Below, piece after piece: positions 6,631 to 13,979 of a stretch of 16,501 nt of DNA. The notes under the pieces are model-generated. The model did no database searches. It worked only from the letters and a program-made list of their open reading frames with translations, and was not told where the DNA came from. The translations under genes and the position numbers were made by a program. The stretch comes from an uncultured Gammaproteobacteria bacterium (GTDB lineage: Bacteria > Pseudomonadota > Gammaproteobacteria > Coxiellales > Coxiellaceae). Where the stretch lies: NCBI GenBank assembly GCA_903870185.1, contig CAIQCE010000060.1, forward strand, positions 1 through 16,501. The letters are read 5' to 3'. Position 1 is the stretch's first letter, and each line of letters begins with the position of its first letter.

Positions 6631-6650
6631 GGTAAGGATTCTTTTAAAAA

Positions 6651-7436
6651 TTATTTTTCTTGGATCAAATCATGAATAGATTTTACCACTAGGTTCGGAT
6701 TATCTTGATAGACAAAATGCCCGCTGCCTTGTGCGATGACTTGAATGCCTTTGGGTGAGGTCTCTGTCAATTTTCGTTGTAATTCTTGCCACTGATTTTC
6801 TATGGTTTGAGGGCCGCCATGTTCGGTGGCAGTAATCACTAAAAGTGGAATCTGAGGCATTTTGGGAGAGTCATTAACTTGATCCATCGATTGATTGTAT
6901 CCGATCGATTCAAAATAAGTAGTCGTTCCTTTTTGAGGTATGATTTTACTGACAAAAGGACTATTGATTTGAGGCTCTAAGGGGCTGCTGGAATCGATGA
7001 GTACCAGCGCTTCGATATTCTTAGGATAATTTCTAACAAAGTCTTGAGCATACAATCCACCAATGGAGTGCCCCACCATAACAATGGGTTTATTGATCGA
7101 TAATTGTTTTAATAAATCATTTAATTGAGCTGAGACTACGTTAGCGGTAGTGCTTTGATCGATTTTATGGGCGAGGTAATGGCTAGCTCCATAACCGAGG
7201 CGATTGTATACCAACACTTCAGAAAATTGATTTAAGTTTTGAATGAAAGATTTCGGCCAGATGCTCATGTCACTACCTAGAGGATTTTGCAAAACCAACA
7301 GAGGCCCCTTTCCAGGATATAAACAATATTGCATTTGAAATTGAGTGAATTTTTCAACGGCACATTGAGGCTGAGCTTGTGCTGAAGAAAGGTTGAGTAA
7401 TATCAGCAATAGGCTTTTTGTTAGTAGTTTAATCAT
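6651..7436 (-). CDS. Exported alpha/beta hydrolase
   Basis: This 261-residue protein has an N-terminal signal peptide (KLLTKSLLLILLNLSSAQA, probable cleavage near residue 22), so it should act in the periplasm or be secreted. The mature part is an alpha/beta-hydrolase fold. The nucleophile elbow GHSIGG places the catalytic serine at S124. The histidine is probably H240 in GSGHFVYQDNP. The strand before it (PLLVITATEHGGP) offers E205 as a possible acid in place of the usual aspartate. NPLGSDMSIWP probably forms the oxyanion-hole region, and VLVYNRLGYGAS is typical of the family. The substrate cannot be told from sequence; esterase or lactonase-like activity is the broad expectation. It follows ctpA after only 6 bases and is presumably cotranscribed. 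Confidence 0.82.
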   Translation of the reverse strand: MIKLLTKSLLLILLNLSSAQAQPQCAVEKFTQFQMQYCLYPGKGPLLVLQNPLGSDMSIWPKSFIQNLNQFSEVLVYNRLGYGASHYLAHKIDQSTTANVVSAQLNDLLKQLSINKPIVMVGHSIGGLYAQDFVRNYPKNIEALVLIDSSSPLEPQINSPFVSKIIPQKGTTTYFESIGYNQSMDQVNDSPKMPQIPLLVITATEHGGPQTIENQWQELQRKLTETSPKGIQVIAQGSGHFVYQDNPNLVVKSIHDLIQEK

Positions 7437-7442
7437 GGATTA

Positions 7443-8795
7443 TTACTTCCCCGTCGATTGAGCAGACATTCCTTTTAGGATCGTGAGCGCTTCGTAGAGC
7501 TGATAATCATCTTTCGCCAATTTAACGTCATTATCGTGGGCTGAAGTTAAATCAGTGCCTACGCCTACGGTATTGCTGTTCAGCAAATGATTGCCTAAAG
7601 TAGCTTCATCAATATTCAGCAATAAAGAAGGATCAGATTGATTCACTTTAAGATCAGGCACAACCACATCGGGCTTAATGCCTTCTGCCTGTATTTCACG
7701 ACCGGCTGGGGTGTAGTAGAGCGCGGTGGTGAGTTTGATGGCATCGTCTTTAGTGATTGGAATTAGGGTTTGAACGGATCCTTTTCCAAAACTTTGGGTT
7801 CCTACGATCACGGCACGTCCGTAATCTTGTAAGGCGCCTGCCACGATTTCAGAAGCAGAGGCAGATCCTTGGTTGATTATGACGACCATAGGGAGCCCCT
7901 TTAAAAGATCTCCGTGAGTCGCTCTGATATGCATGGAGGCGCTCGGGATCCTGCCTTTGGTATAGACAATATTATCATCGTATTTATTGAGCTTGTTAGA
8001 ATCTAAGAAAGCATCAGCTACATCGGTTCCTGAGTGTAATAAACCACCAGGATTATTTCTTAAATCCAAGATTAATCCTTTTAACTGATAGTGGGAGTCT
8101 CGTTTTAAAGTATCGATGGTTTGAATCAATTGTCTTTCTAAGGGGCTTTGGAAGAAACCGATGCGAATATAGGCGTAGTGATTATCGAGGAGGCGACCTT
8201 TGACGACTTTAATCTTAATAGTGGCTCGATGCATCGTGAATTTTAGAGGCTTGCTGACATTAGGCCGAATAATCGTCAGTGTTACATTGGAGCCAGCAGG
8301 TCCTTTGATTTTATTAACGGCTTCTCGGAAACTCATATTAGTGACAAGTTCATTATTAATTTTGATGATGTAGTCCCCGGATTTGATACCGGCAGCGGCA
8401 GCAGGTGAATCATCCAAGGGGCTGATAACCTTCAGGGCACCTTGTTCGGGTAATAACTCAATACCTACACCGACTAATTTCCCAGAAACGGTATTGTTCA
8501 GGTCTTTTAGAGCTTCAGCATCGAGATAGGTTGAGTGGGGGTCTAGGTTGGAAACCATTCCACGAATGGCATCATTGAACAGCGTGTCGTCCTTCACATC
8601 TTTAATGTAGTATTCACGGATAACCGCGATGGCGCTGACAAAACGTTTAATATCCTCTTCCGAGAGTTGTTGGCTCTGCTTCTGTATGGCTGCTTGGGAA
8701 GCATGAGTGGAGGTGGGCTGAGTAGCGGCCAAAGTGGTGAAACTACAGCCGAGACTGCTGGCGATTAATAGGCTGATGATTGAACACACTTTCAT
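7443..8795 (-). CDS. ctpA: Carboxyl-terminal processing protease, S41 family
   Basis: I start this gene at ATG 8795, giving 450 residues that open with a signal peptide (MKVCSIISLLIASSLGCSFTTLAA). The frame is open to 8864, but that extension would overlap envC and bury the signal peptide. AGGA lies 11 bases upstream. After export, the protein has a PDZ domain (about residues 100-190), where ELLPEQGALKVISPLDDSPAAAAGIKSGD is characteristic. The serine protease core follows. S313 in GSASASEI and K338 in SFGKGSVQ form the Ser-Lys dyad by alignment with E. coli Prc (S452/K477). LRNNPGGLL is also conserved. The enzyme trims proteins at their C-termini in the periplasm; relatives degrade murein hydrolases. 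Its place after envC suggests a link to cell-wall processing. Confidence 0.94.
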   Translation of the reverse strand: MKVCSIISLLIASSLGCSFTTLAATQPTSTHASQAAIQKQSQQLSEEDIKRFVSAIAVIREYYIKDVKDDTLFNDAIRGMVSNLDPHSTYLDAEALKDLNNTVSGKLVGVGIELLPEQGALKVISPLDDSPAAAAGIKSGDYIIKINNELVTNMSFREAVNKIKGPAGSNVTLTIIRPNVSKPLKFTMHRATIKIKVVKGRLLDNHYAYIRIGFFQSPLERQLIQTIDTLKRDSHYQLKGLILDLRNNPGGLLHSGTDVADAFLDSNKLNKYDDNIVYTKGRIPSASMHIRATHGDLLKGLPMVVIINQGSASASEIVAGALQDYGRAVIVGTQSFGKGSVQTLIPITKDDAIKLTTALYYTPAGREIQAEGIKPDVVVPDLKVNQSDPSLLLNIDEATLGNHLLNSNTVGVGTDLTSAHDNDVKLAKDDYQLYEALTILKGMSAQSTGK

Positions 8796-8821
8796 AATAT
8801 TTCGAATCCTGTCGGTTGTTG

Positions 8822-8834
8822 GGTGCCTGGCACC
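8822..8834. repeat. 13-bp palindrome related to the repeats at 881-916
   Basis: GGTGCCTGGCACC is perfectly palindromic about a central base and differs at one position from GGTACCTGGCACC at 895-907. It lies in the 47-base gap between the envC stop and the chosen ctpA start. It could act as a small hairpin in the operon transcript or simply be a dispersed repeat. Confidence 0.65.
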
Positions 8835-8842
8835 TATGTCAA

Positions 8843-9976
8843 TCATGGTTGTCGCGTACACCATTCGCTGGGATTCAGCGGTGCTGCATTAAGGCGTAAG
8901 GCGAAGTATAATTCAGGTTGCTGATATCCACCACTGCTACCCACCGCTGAGATCAATTCTCCGCCTTTTACTACCTCGCCTACTTTTTTGTATAGACTGT
9001 GATTTCGTCCGTAAAGGCTCATGTAATGATTGCCATGATCGATGATGAGTAGCAATCCATAGCCGGTCATCCATTTAGAGAAAATAACTTTCCCTGGGGC
9101 TACTGCATAAACATTTTGATTCATAGGGGCGGCAATTAACACCCCATTTGCATGAAGTTCGCTTTCCTCAATTTGAGTGCCATAGGCTTGGACAATGCGA
9201 CCTCGGGTAGGCCAAGTCAGCCTTCCCTTGAGGGCTTTAAAGGATTTACCGCGCATAATAAATGCGATAGGGTTTCGATTTAATCGATTTAAAGTTTGTT
9301 CCAACGCTTTTTTATTGTTGATTAATTCTTGAAGTTTTTGATTTTTTGTTTGAATTTCTTGGTCCAAAGATTTCAATACTTCCTGTCGATTTTTTTGAAC
9401 GGATGAAAATTTGAGTTGTTGATCTTTCTGGTTGATTTGAAGGTGAGATAGTTTTTGCGTTTCCATTTCAGTTTGTTGAGCATTCGATTGAATTTTAGCG
9501 AGAGTATTATTGAGTCGCTCGATGATTTCTAATCGGTCTTGATTGAGATAGCGATAATATTGCAACATCCTAGCCGCATTGTCCGGAGTATCTTGGCTCA
9601 AGAGTAATTTTAAGTAAGGCTGTTGTGAAACTAGGTAGGCTGCTTTTAGTTGTTCTGTGAAGGTTATATTTTCGGATTGAAGTTGAGCTTGGTATTGTGC
9701 CGAATTTACTTTAAGTTTTGCTAGTATTTGTTTTTGTTGATTGAGATCTTGAGAGGTTTTTTTCATTTTTTGGGCTAAATGGTTTGCTTCGAGTTCAGCA
9801 TTTTTGAGTTCTTTTAAGTAGAAGGATCGTTTGCCTTCTTGGGTAGAAAGATGTAATTGAATAACCGCAATTCTTTTGCGTAAATCTTTTAGGAGCGTTT
9901 CGGTATCGGCTTCTGCATTCAAACTCATCAGAAGAAAAATACTAAGGGCGATCCATTTTTTAGGTTGAATTGGCAT
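8843..9976 (-). CDS. envC: EnvC-like murein hydrolase activator (degenerate LytM domain)
   Basis: This 377-residue protein has a signal peptide (residues about 1-23, ending NAEA), long coiled coils (about 25-115 and 145-232, rich in Q, K, E and L) and a C-terminal M23/LytM domain (about 250-372). The LytM zinc ligands are missing. The usual HxGxD is replaced by HANGVL near 275-280, and the HxH before FEI is replaced by ELYFAL at 355-360; only the central DHGN is kept. This is typical of EnvC, which activates AmiA/AmiB amidases at the septum rather than cutting murein itself. WPTRGRIVQAYG and TGYGLLLIIDHGNHYMSLYG resemble EnvC closely. The gene lies 5 bases after gpmI, an order shared with E. 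coli (gpmI-envC). Confidence 0.92.
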   Translation of the reverse strand: MPIQPKKWIALSIFLLMSLNAEADTETLLKDLRKRIAVIQLHLSTQEGKRSFYLKELKNAELEANHLAQKMKKTSQDLNQQKQILAKLKVNSAQYQAQLQSENITFTEQLKAAYLVSQQPYLKLLLSQDTPDNAARMLQYYRYLNQDRLEIIERLNNTLAKIQSNAQQTEMETQKLSHLQINQKDQQLKFSSVQKNRQEVLKSLDQEIQTKNQKLQELINNKKALEQTLNRLNRNPIAFIMRGKSFKALKGRLTWPTRGRIVQAYGTQIEESELHANGVLIAAPMNQNVYAVAPGKVIFSKWMTGYGLLLIIDHGNHYMSLYGRNHSLYKKVGEVVKGGELISAVGSSGGYQQPELYFALRLNAAPLNPSEWCTRQP

Positions 9977-9981
9977 ATTAA

Positions 9982-11523
9982 TTATTTTAACTTAAGAAGA
10001 TTGTGTCCCATCATTTCTACAGGTTGATTTAAACCCATCAAGTATAACAGGGTAGGGGCGACGTCTGCTAAGCTTCCGGACAAACTATTGAATTCAGCTG
10101 CTCTCGAACCTACGTAAATCAAAGGCACTAAATTAGTAGTATGTGCGGTGTGAGGTTGATGAGCTGTTTCATCATAAAGACATTCGATATTGCCGTGATC
10201 TGCTGTGATTAAGGCATCAGTATCCGTTTCTCTTAGGGCAGCCAAAACTTCACCAAGGCATTGATCGATGCATTCCACCGCTTTCATGGCGGCTTCTTCA
10301 TTTCCTGTATGACCCACCATATCAAAATTCGCATAGTTACAGATAATGGTCGCATATTTTTGACTTCGGATAGCAGCCACTAATTTTTTCGTCAGTTCTG
10401 GGGCACTCATCTCGGGCTGAAGATCGTAAGTTGCTACCTTAGGGGAAGGGATTAAAATTCGATCTTCGCCTGGAAAGGGTTCTTCAAGCCCACCATTAAA
10501 GAAGTAAGTCACATGAGCATATTTTTCAGTTTCAGCAATTCTCAGTTGGTTGAGGTTTTGATGGGATAGAAACTCTCCCAGAGTATTGTGAATGTTATTA
10601 GAAGGAAAAATGAGCTTGGCTTTAAGATCTTCCGCATATTCAGTTAGCGTAATAAATTCAGCTAACTGGGGCCTTTGAGCCCTTTGGAATCCTTGGAAAT
10701 CTTCTTGGGTTAAGGCATAGCTGATTTCACGAGCTCGGTCCGCCCTGAAGTTCATAAAGATCAGGATATCTCCATCTTGAATATGGATGGCATTGGGGCC
10801 AATTGTGGTCGGCTCTACGAATTCATCTGTTTCGCCTCGAGCATAGGCTTGCTCTAAGGCTTCGACGGCAGAAGAGGCTTGGAAGGGGGCTTTGGCTTCC
10901 GTTAAAAGTTCATAGGCTTTTTGGACTCGATCCCAGCGATTATCTCGATCCATTACGTAGTAACGGCCAATGACAGAGGCGATTTGGCCACACTTGAGAT
11001 TCTGCATCTTCAATTCTAATTGAGCTAAAGAAGGTTTAGCCGATTGGGGTAATACATCTCGACCATCTAAAAAAGCATGCACATAACAATGTTCAAGCTC
11101 GGCTTTTGCTAAGGTTTCTACAAGTGCATGGATATGAGCTTCATGGCTGTGAACACCACCTGGGGATAATAATCCTAAGATATGAATAGCCGCTCCTGTT
11201 CGCTTGGCTGTCTCTATAGCTTCTTGAATCACAGGAATTTTAGAAAATTCTCCTGATTGAATCGCATCATCGATCCGAGTTAGATCTTGCTTCATCAACC
11301 GGCCTGAGCCCAGGTGTAAATGACCGACTTCCGAGTTCCCAATCTGCAAATGAGGCAGCCCCACCTCTTCCCCAGAGGCTGTAATGAGCCGGTGAGAGCA
11401 TTGATTCATTAGGTAATCTAAATGAGGGGTTGGGACTAATCGAGTGGGATTATGGGTCTTTTCTTCTCTCCATCCCCATCCATCCAGGATGATGAGGGCT
11501 AGGGGGTGGGGCTGATGGTTCAT
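9982..11523 (-). CDS. gpmI: 2,3-bisphosphoglycerate-independent phosphoglycerate mutase
   Basis: This 513-residue cytoplasmic enzyme interconverts 3- and 2-phosphoglycerate in glycolysis and gluconeogenesis using a phosphoserine intermediate and two Mn ions. D14 in ILDGWG is a metal ligand and S64 in GNSEVGH is the catalytic serine. Other landmarks are SPGGVHSHEAHIHAL, HAFLDGRD, YYVMDRDNRWDR, FMNFRADRAREI, NYANFDMVGHTG and the metal motif TADHGNIE. Length equals that of the E. coli enzyme (514). AAGGAAG just upstream supports the start. It leads the minus-strand unit gpmI-envC-ctpA-hydrolase-PNPOx and is transcribed away from the rhodanese gene, as in E. coli, where gpmI and yibN are divergent. 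Confidence 0.97.
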   Translation of the reverse strand: MNHQPHPLALIILDGWGWREEKTHNPTRLVPTPHLDYLMNQCSHRLITASGEEVGLPHLQIGNSEVGHLHLGSGRLMKQDLTRIDDAIQSGEFSKIPVIQEAIETAKRTGAAIHILGLLSPGGVHSHEAHIHALVETLAKAELEHCYVHAFLDGRDVLPQSAKPSLAQLELKMQNLKCGQIASVIGRYYVMDRDNRWDRVQKAYELLTEAKAPFQASSAVEALEQAYARGETDEFVEPTTIGPNAIHIQDGDILIFMNFRADRAREISYALTQEDFQGFQRAQRPQLAEFITLTEYAEDLKAKLIFPSNNIHNTLGEFLSHQNLNQLRIAETEKYAHVTYFFNGGLEEPFPGEDRILIPSPKVATYDLQPEMSAPELTKKLVAAIRSQKYATIICNYANFDMVGHTGNEEAAMKAVECIDQCLGEVLAALRETDTDALITADHGNIECLYDETAHQPHTAHTTNLVPLIYVGSRAAEFNSLSGSLADVAPTLLYLMGLNQPVEMMGHNLLKLK

Positions 11524-11553
11524 TATGACTTCCTTGATAGAATCGAAAGACCC

Positions 11554-11583
11554 ATTCTATGTCAGTTTTTTGCATCGCGTCAA
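11554..11583 (-). promoter_or_regulatory. Sigma70 promoter of gpmI operon
   Basis: On the reverse strand a -35 TTGACG (11578-11583, 5 of 6 matches) is followed after 18 bases by a -10 TAGAAT (11554-11559, 5 of 6). Transcription would begin near 11547, leaving a leader of about 24 bases with the AAGGAAG ribosome-binding site. Confidence 0.7.
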
Positions 11584-11601
11584 AGCTCAAGGAAAATTAA
11601 G

Positions 11602-11630
11602 TTCACGAATTTCACTGAAGTGGTTATACT
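11602..11630 (+). promoter_or_regulatory. Sigma70 promoter of yibN-grxC-secB-gpsA operon
   Basis: A -35 TTCACG (11602-11607, 4 of 6) and a -10 TATACT (11625-11630, 5 of 6) are 17 bases apart. The -35 boxes of this promoter and of the gpmI promoter are only about 18 bases apart, back to back. The inverted hexamers GTTCAC (11601-11606) and GTGAAC (11631-11636) bracket the core and could be an operator. The leader of about 83 bases holds the palindrome GTAGGCCTAC (11660-11669) and a CAGTAGGC direct repeat (11658-11665, 11671-11678). Confidence 0.65.
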
Positions 11631-11719
11631 GTGAACCCTTTAACCCCAGATTCAATACAGTAGGCCTACGCAGTAGGCTCTAAGTACAGAATCCAGGTTC
11701 ATCATTAGGTGATTCAAAA

Positions 11720-12163
11720 ATGCAGGATTATATTTCATTTCTTATGGATCATTGGTCTCTTGGCCTTTCTATCCTTTTGATATTAGTACTTATTGTTATG
11801 GAAGAGCTAAAGGGTAAGCAAGGTGGTGGTTTTGCTGTGAGCCCTCAAGATGCTGTCAATCTAATCAATCGTGAAAAAGGGGTGGTGGTTGATCTCAGAG
11901 CGGCCGAGCATTTTGCAGCAGGTCATATTGTCGATGCCATTAATATTCCACTGGCCAATTGGGAAAAAGAACTTAAGAGTTTAAACAAGTATAGAGAGCG
12001 ACCTATTATTTTTATTTACCCTACCAATAAGTCTGCTACGGTATTTTTAATGAAGGCCCGACAATCCGGTCTGGCGAAATTACAGCTTTTGGCCGGCGGC
12101 GTTGAAGCATGGAAAAATGCTGATCTTCCGTTAACTCAAAAACGAGGTATCCATGCCAGCTAA
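11720..12163 (+). CDS. Membrane-anchored rhodanese-like protein (YibN type) without active-site cysteine
   Basis: The 147-residue protein has one N-terminal membrane segment (about residues 13-27, LGLSILLILVLIVM) followed by a rhodanese domain (about 38-140): VSPQDAVNLINREKGVVVDLRAAEHFAAGHI, then NIPLANWE and LLAGGVEAWKNADLPL. Size and context match E. coli YibN, which also precedes grxC-secB-gpsA. The loop that should hold the catalytic cysteine reads FIYPTNKSATVF, and the whole protein contains no cysteine, so sulfur transfer is not expected. It may serve as a binding or scaffold domain. It overlaps grxC by 11 bases. AGGTGA at 11707-11712 is a plausible ribosome-binding site. Confidence 0.86.
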   Translation: MQDYISFLMDHWSLGLSILLILVLIVMEELKGKQGGGFAVSPQDAVNLINREKGVVVDLRAAEHFAAGHIVDAINIPLANWEKELKSLNKYRERPIIFIYPTNKSATVFLMKARQSGLAKLQLLAGGVEAWKNADLPLTQKRGIHAS

Positions 12164-12416
12164 AATCGTGATTTACTCTACAGCCGTCTGTCCATATTGT
12201 GTGCGGGCAAAAGATCTTTTAGATCGAAAAGGGGCTCACTATGAAGAAATTCGAGTAGATCTTGATCCAGAGCAGCGTGAAATCATGATTGAAAAAAGTA
12301 ATAGACGTACTGTTCCGCAAATTTTCATTGATGATTTTCATGTGGGTGGCTGTGATGATTTGATGGCATTGGAACAGTCCGCTAAGCTGGATGCCTTATT
12401 GAAAAAAGAACAATAA
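12153..12416 (+). CDS. grxC: Glutaredoxin 3
   Basis: This 87-residue glutaredoxin reduces disulfides with glutathione in the cytoplasm. The dithiol active site CPYC is at residues 13-16 (STAVCPYCVRAK). The cis-proline glutathione-binding motif TVPQIFI is at about 53-59, and GGCDDLMALE near 65-74 is the conserved GG-x-DD helix start. Length fits the GrxC family (E. coli 83). The start lies inside the 3' end of the rhodanese gene with an 11-base overlap; GAGG six bases upstream provides the ribosome-binding site. It sits in the conserved yibN-grxC-secB-gpsA cluster. Confidence 0.95.
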   Translation: MPAKIVIYSTAVCPYCVRAKDLLDRKGAHYEEIRVDLDPEQREIMIEKSNRRTVPQIFIDDFHVGGCDDLMALEQSAKLDALLKKEQ

Positions 12417-12430
12417 TTGAGGAGAGTGAA

Positions 12431-12907
12431 ATGAGTGCTGCTAACGAAAATCAAGATTCTAATCCATCAGCTCCTGGGTTTGCGATACAACGAATTTATG
12501 TAAAAGATTCATCATTTGAAGCGCCACATTCTCCTGAGATTTTTTTAGAAGAATGGAAGCCAGAATTGAATTTGGATCTTGATACCAAGGCGAGAGCTTT
12601 GGATGAGGTGACTCATGAAGTCGTATTGACGGTGACTGCGACGGTAAAGGTTAAAGATAAAGTCGCATTTTTAGCAGAAGTGAAGCAAGCGGGCATATTT
12701 ATGGCCCAAAATTTTGAAGGTGAACAGCTTCGACAGCTTTTAGGTAGTTTTTGTCCCAATATTTTATTTCCATATGCGCGCGAGGCAATTACAAGTATGA
12801 CGACTCGAGCAGGCTTCCCGCCACTGTATTTAAATCCTATTAATTTTGATTTATTGTATGAGCAACACCAGCAGACTGAAACTGCTGAGAAAACTCCGCT
12901 TCAATAA
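12431..12907 (+). CDS. secB: Protein-export chaperone SecB
   Basis: This 158-residue cytoplasmic chaperone holds preproteins unfolded and delivers them to SecA. The family core is clear: FAIQRIYVKDSSFEAP, then EEWKPELNLDLDTKA, VVLTVTATVKV, and the C-terminal FPYAREAITSMTTRAGFPPLYLNPINFDLLY, close to E. coli SecB (155 residues). The acidic and polar tail (ETAEKTPLQ) lacks an obvious conserved SecA-binding end but is of normal length. A strong GAGGAG ribosome-binding site precedes the ATG. It is third in the yibN-grxC-secB-gpsA unit, 14 bases after grxC. Confidence 0.97.
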   Translation: MSAANENQDSNPSAPGFAIQRIYVKDSSFEAPHSPEIFLEEWKPELNLDLDTKARALDEVTHEVVLTVTATVKVKDKVAFLAEVKQAGIFMAQNFEGEQLRQLLGSFCPNILFPYAREAITSMTTRAGFPPLYLNPINFDLLYEQHQQTETAEKTPLQ

Positions 12908-12915
12908 GGATGAAA

Positions 12916-13917
12916 ATGAAAAAGCCGATTGCAGTATTAGGTGCAGGCTCTTGGGGAACAGCGCTTGCTATTGTTTTGGCTCAGAATAACCAAAACACTC
13001 GTTTGTGGGGCCATAATTCTCTAGAGATGGAGGAGATGAAAGCCAAACGGGTGAATGAGGCTTATCTTCCAGCAATCCCTTTTCCTATTGAATTAGAAAT
13101 CTTCAGCGATCTTTCAGCTACATTGGAAGATGTGGGAGACCTGCTGATCGTGGTTCCCAGTCATGCTTTTCGATCCCTATTAATTCAGATTAAACCTTAT
13201 CTCAATAATTCAGCTAGGATTGCTTGGGCAACTAAAGGTCTGGATCCAAAATCAGGCCAGCTTTTGTCCCATGTCGTGGAAGAAATCTTAGGCCCCGATA
13301 GAATCATCGCCGTGTTATCTGGCCCAAGTTTTGCAAAAGAAGTTGCAGAGGGCTTGCCGACTGCGATTAGTCTTGCCTGTCACGATATTGATTTTGCCCA
13401 AGATCTCAGTGAGCGTTTTCACAGGCCTCGATTTAGAGTCTATGAAAATGGTGATTTAGTGGGGACTCAGCTCTGTGGCACCGTGAAAAATGTCATGGCG
13501 ATCGCCGCCGGAATTTCAGATGGATTTGGGTTTGGTGCCAATGCGCGTTGTGCTTTAATCACTAGAGGCTTAGCAGAGATGGCTCGATTGTGTGCCGCCA
13601 TGGAAGGGGAATCTGCGACTGTAATGGGTTTAGCTGGAGTGGGTGATTTAGTTCTCACTTGCACAGATAATCAATCGCGTAATCGACGATTTGGTTTAGC
13701 GATAGCCCAAGGAAAGAGTTTTAAAGAAGCGATTGATTCGATGGGGCAGGTGGTGGAGGGTTATTCCAATGCGGCTCAAGTTTATGCACTAGCTCAAGCC
13801 CACCAGGTTGAAATGCCGATTATCGAACAAATTTATAAAGTCTTATATCAATCATTTCCGATTTCATCTGCGATTCAGGAGCTTTTGAATCGTGAGCCAA
13901 GACAAGAAAATTTTTAA
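12916..13917 (+). CDS. gpsA: Glycerol-3-phosphate dehydrogenase [NAD(P)+]
   Basis: This enzyme reduces dihydroxyacetone phosphate to sn-glycerol 3-phosphate, the backbone for phospholipids. The N-terminal nucleotide fold shows GAGSWGTALA. ATKGLD and SGPSFAKEVAEGLPTA are substrate-site motifs. The catalytic lysine lies in GTVKNVMAIAAGISDG, residue 191 from this start, and GLAGVGDLVLTC is also conserved. Two in-frame ATGs are close together (12910 and 12916). I prefer 12916 (333 residues) because AAGGA at 12906-12910 is then five bases upstream, whereas it would overlap the first ATG. The secB stop is 8 bases upstream, so it is last in the operon. In E. coli cysE follows; here it is replaced by an unknown gene. 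Confidence 0.96.
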   Translation: MKKPIAVLGAGSWGTALAIVLAQNNQNTRLWGHNSLEMEEMKAKRVNEAYLPAIPFPIELEIFSDLSATLEDVGDLLIVVPSHAFRSLLIQIKPYLNNSARIAWATKGLDPKSGQLLSHVVEEILGPDRIIAVLSGPSFAKEVAEGLPTAISLACHDIDFAQDLSERFHRPRFRVYENGDLVGTQLCGTVKNVMAIAAGISDGFGFGANARCALITRGLAEMARLCAAMEGESATVMGLAGVGDLVLTCTDNQSRNRRFGLAIAQGKSFKEAIDSMGQVVEGYSNAAQVYALAQAHQVEMPIIEQIYKVLYQSFPISSAIQELLNREPRQENF

Positions 13918-13979
13918 ATGGTTCTATCTAACCGTGCCCTATGGAGTTCGAGTTTATTAATGTTAGAGGAGTCTGAAAA

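Noticed and set aside
8796..8864. Longer N-terminus of CtpA
   Set aside because: It would overlap envC and place 23 polar residues before a clear signal peptide; ATG 8795 fits an exported protease.
8843..9976. Active zinc endopeptidase of the M23 family
   Set aside because: Two of the zinc-ligand positions are replaced (HANGVL and ELYFAL), so an EnvC-type activator is the better call.
13467..13664. Reverse-strand frame inside gpsA
   Set aside because: Antisense to the catalytic region of GpsA; composition is a mirror of the sense codons.
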